Assembly (NCBI GenBank): GCA_949752795.1
Contig: CATKHW010000366.1
Location: 62,001 to 126,000 of the forward strand
Direction of reading: 5' to 3'
Length of the DNA stretch: 64,000 nt
From: Hyperoodon ampullatus
Lineage: Eukaryota; Chordata; Mammalia; Artiodactyla; Ziphiidae
The notes beneath the pieces are model-generated. The model ran no database searches. It was not told the origin of the DNA and saw only the letters and a list, made by a program, of their open reading frames with translations. Below, piece by piece: positions 62,808-64,000 of this stretch; within the stretch, counting starts at the first letter, position 1; each line of letters opens with the position of its first letter. Made by a program: the position numbers and the translations under genes.

Positions 62808-64000
62808 CTTGGCCAAAAAGGGCGTATGCGTTTTCTCCTGAATATATTCAGGAGAAAATGCATACGCCCTTTTTGGCCAAGTGCATCATTGTCGATGTTG
62901 TGCGCCTCTTCCTGTGCTTTAAAACCGATGCCAACGTACCTCTTGATATCTGTTTTTTCTTATTCTGCCTCGCTTTCAAGTCCGGTTCTTTGTCCTCCCT
63001 CAAAAGATTTTTGAACGATAGTTGTCCTTTATTACTCGGCCAGTTTGTGAATTGCTGTGCCCCTGAGCTCCATTTTTCAACTCGTTTTATGTTAGGTGAC
63101 TGAAAGTCCAAAATTTTGGCTCAGAACCTATACTGGTTCCTGGTGGGTGGCTGAACTTTGGTTAATTCTTCTTCCTGCCTGGAAATTAGAGTGACATGTG
63201 CCCGTCCAAATGCCTAACAGCTACTCTCTCATTGGTTCTCCCTCTTCCCTTTCATCCTCTGCCAAATTGCAAACCTGTGCGAACCAGGAGGTTAAATGGG
63301 CTGTCTCTCCAAGTTGGGAGATTAATAGTAAAGCATATGGAAAGTCAAACCGAAGCAACAGGAGAGGGACTATTCGTTGAGTTTTAGAAACTTTTCGTAT
63401 TCACAGTGTGTCCGTTCTCTAGGTTTCCCGTACATGTCATAGCTGTAGAAATATTCCCTTCAACCTGGAGAGTTGGGACCCATGGAATGGGTGCCATGCA
63501 TTATCGCTTTAAAGGGTCTGCATTTGCTCACCCAATCTCACCAATCGTCTCAGTCCAAAGTGTCCAGCCGTAGGCCACATCCAGCTGTCATTGTACATAT
63601 GGTCATTCCAGGTTTCATCGGAGACCCTGAAGGAATTGTAATGAATTTCCCAGTTTTTTTTTATTTGTTTTTGAAATTCCTTTTTATACTGGTTTTGAGC
63701 TGATTCTCGCTGCCATGTTTATTCCAGTCTAGACACACTTGATTCCCTTACGGAGACATTTCAATACATAGGTTTTAAGATTCTTACTAGTCAGATATAT
63801 TCCTGTGCAGGAAATAAGGGGTTTTGAGACCCTTTCACTGAAGAAAGTGTAGGTCTTGTCTATTCCATAGTTGGTTTTTGGAACGGTACCTGTGCTTATA
63901 TCAAACTCTGGTTTTATGCATCACCCCACCTCTCCTTCCCCCTTAAGCAGGCATAAGAGTGTTTTCTAAAGGTGAGACTCTGTTCTCTTTCCTAACTCAG
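62808..64000 (-). repeat. Satellite unit 20, cut by the window end
   Basis: Palindrome at 62808-62881 with one mismatch (GAAAATGCATACG). More diverged than units 4-19: GATATCTGTTTTTTCTTATT near 62945, TTAGGTGACTGAAAGTCC near 63093, AGAGTGACATG near 63187 (an old variant also in units A and 1), TGCATTATCG near 63497 and GAGACTCTG near 63974, the last also found in the old units. Confidence 0.92.

Larger units (their letters stand above)
29057..64000 (-). repeat. Main 1.74-kb satellite array (probably the common cetacean satellite)
   Basis: A partial unit, 19 full units and a final partial unit, all head to tail. Spacing between successive palindromes is 1736-1740 bases. Layout of a unit counted from the palindrome: a 74-base palindrome, about 60 bases of weak L1 similarity, about 700 bases of non-L1 sequence, a T-rich tract, then about 860 bases of minus-strand L1 3'UTR and ORF2 end. 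L1 origin is visible in protein: minus-strand GNIKMVQKIVVLTYDGIS in the satellite lines up with [18 protein letters not shown] in the better-preserved L1 at 23871-24860. All open frames (up to 179 codons) are recurrent and unlike real genes. From memory, a cetacean satellite with units of about 1.6-1.8 kb is known; identity with it is an inference. The array continues past the window. Confidence 0.95.

Noticed and set aside
29057..64000. Recurring 60-179 codon frames in every satellite unit, with apparent conservation
   Set aside because: Conservation is that of the tandem DNA itself. Frames occur on both strands over the same bases, and the 93-codon minus-strand frame is a worn L1 ORF2 end.
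29057..64000. Possible CENP-B box that would mark a centromeric satellite
   Set aside because: The TTCG sites I checked (for example in ATTCGTTGAGTTTTAG and TTTCGTATTCACAG) lack the required downstream A and CGGG spacing.

Overview
The window is repetitive, gene-free mammalian DNA, almost certainly from a whale or dolphin. The best single clue is a tRNA-derived SINE at 14922-15143 of the CHR-2 type, which is abundant in cetaceans. Cetartiodactyl-type L1 3' ends and a tandem repeat of about 1.74 kb, a length in the range I recall for the 'common cetacean satellite', agree with this. I see no intact protein-coding gene, RNA gene or CRISPR array. The many short open frames are by-products of tandem repetition, L1 remnants or a decayed retrovirus. 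Layout: (1) 1-14904 is one minisatellite of 24-26 bp monomers, about 600 copies by length, with long-range duplicated blocks of about 3.1-3.3 kb. (2) 14905-19425 is an old, diverged tract of the 1.75-kb satellite (a partial unit, two full units A and B, and a truncated unit C), with the SINE inserted at the minisatellite/satellite border. (3) 19426-22975 is non-satellite sequence: an L1 3'UTR scrap, an unclassified stretch, a broken class I endogenous retrovirus on the minus strand (RT, RNase H edge, integrase end) and a small GC-rich minisatellite. (4) 22976-29056 is a 2.73-kb segment in tandem (two full copies and a truncated third), each full copy carrying a 5'-truncated L1 on the minus strand. 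(5) 29057-64000 is the main satellite array: a partial unit, 19 full units of 1736-1740 bp and a final unit cut by the window end. How the parts relate: each satellite unit is a composite. It contains the degenerate 3' end of an L1 on the minus strand (end of ORF2, 3'UTR and a T-rich tract that would be its poly(A) tail), a 74-bp loopless palindrome resembling a mariner-type MITE inserted in that L1, and about 700 bp of other sequence. The left-edge units A-C are diverged and in places more L1-like, units 0-3 are intermediate, and units 4-19 are homogenised, so the array records its own history. Within it, units 4-7 form two copies of a dimeric higher-order repeat, and units 8-19 are mosaics sharing rare variants at distances of 2, 3 or 4 units. 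Units 15 and 16 carry matched base changes in both arms of the palindrome, the most interesting detail I found. All comparisons were made by eye; no alignment or database search was run.
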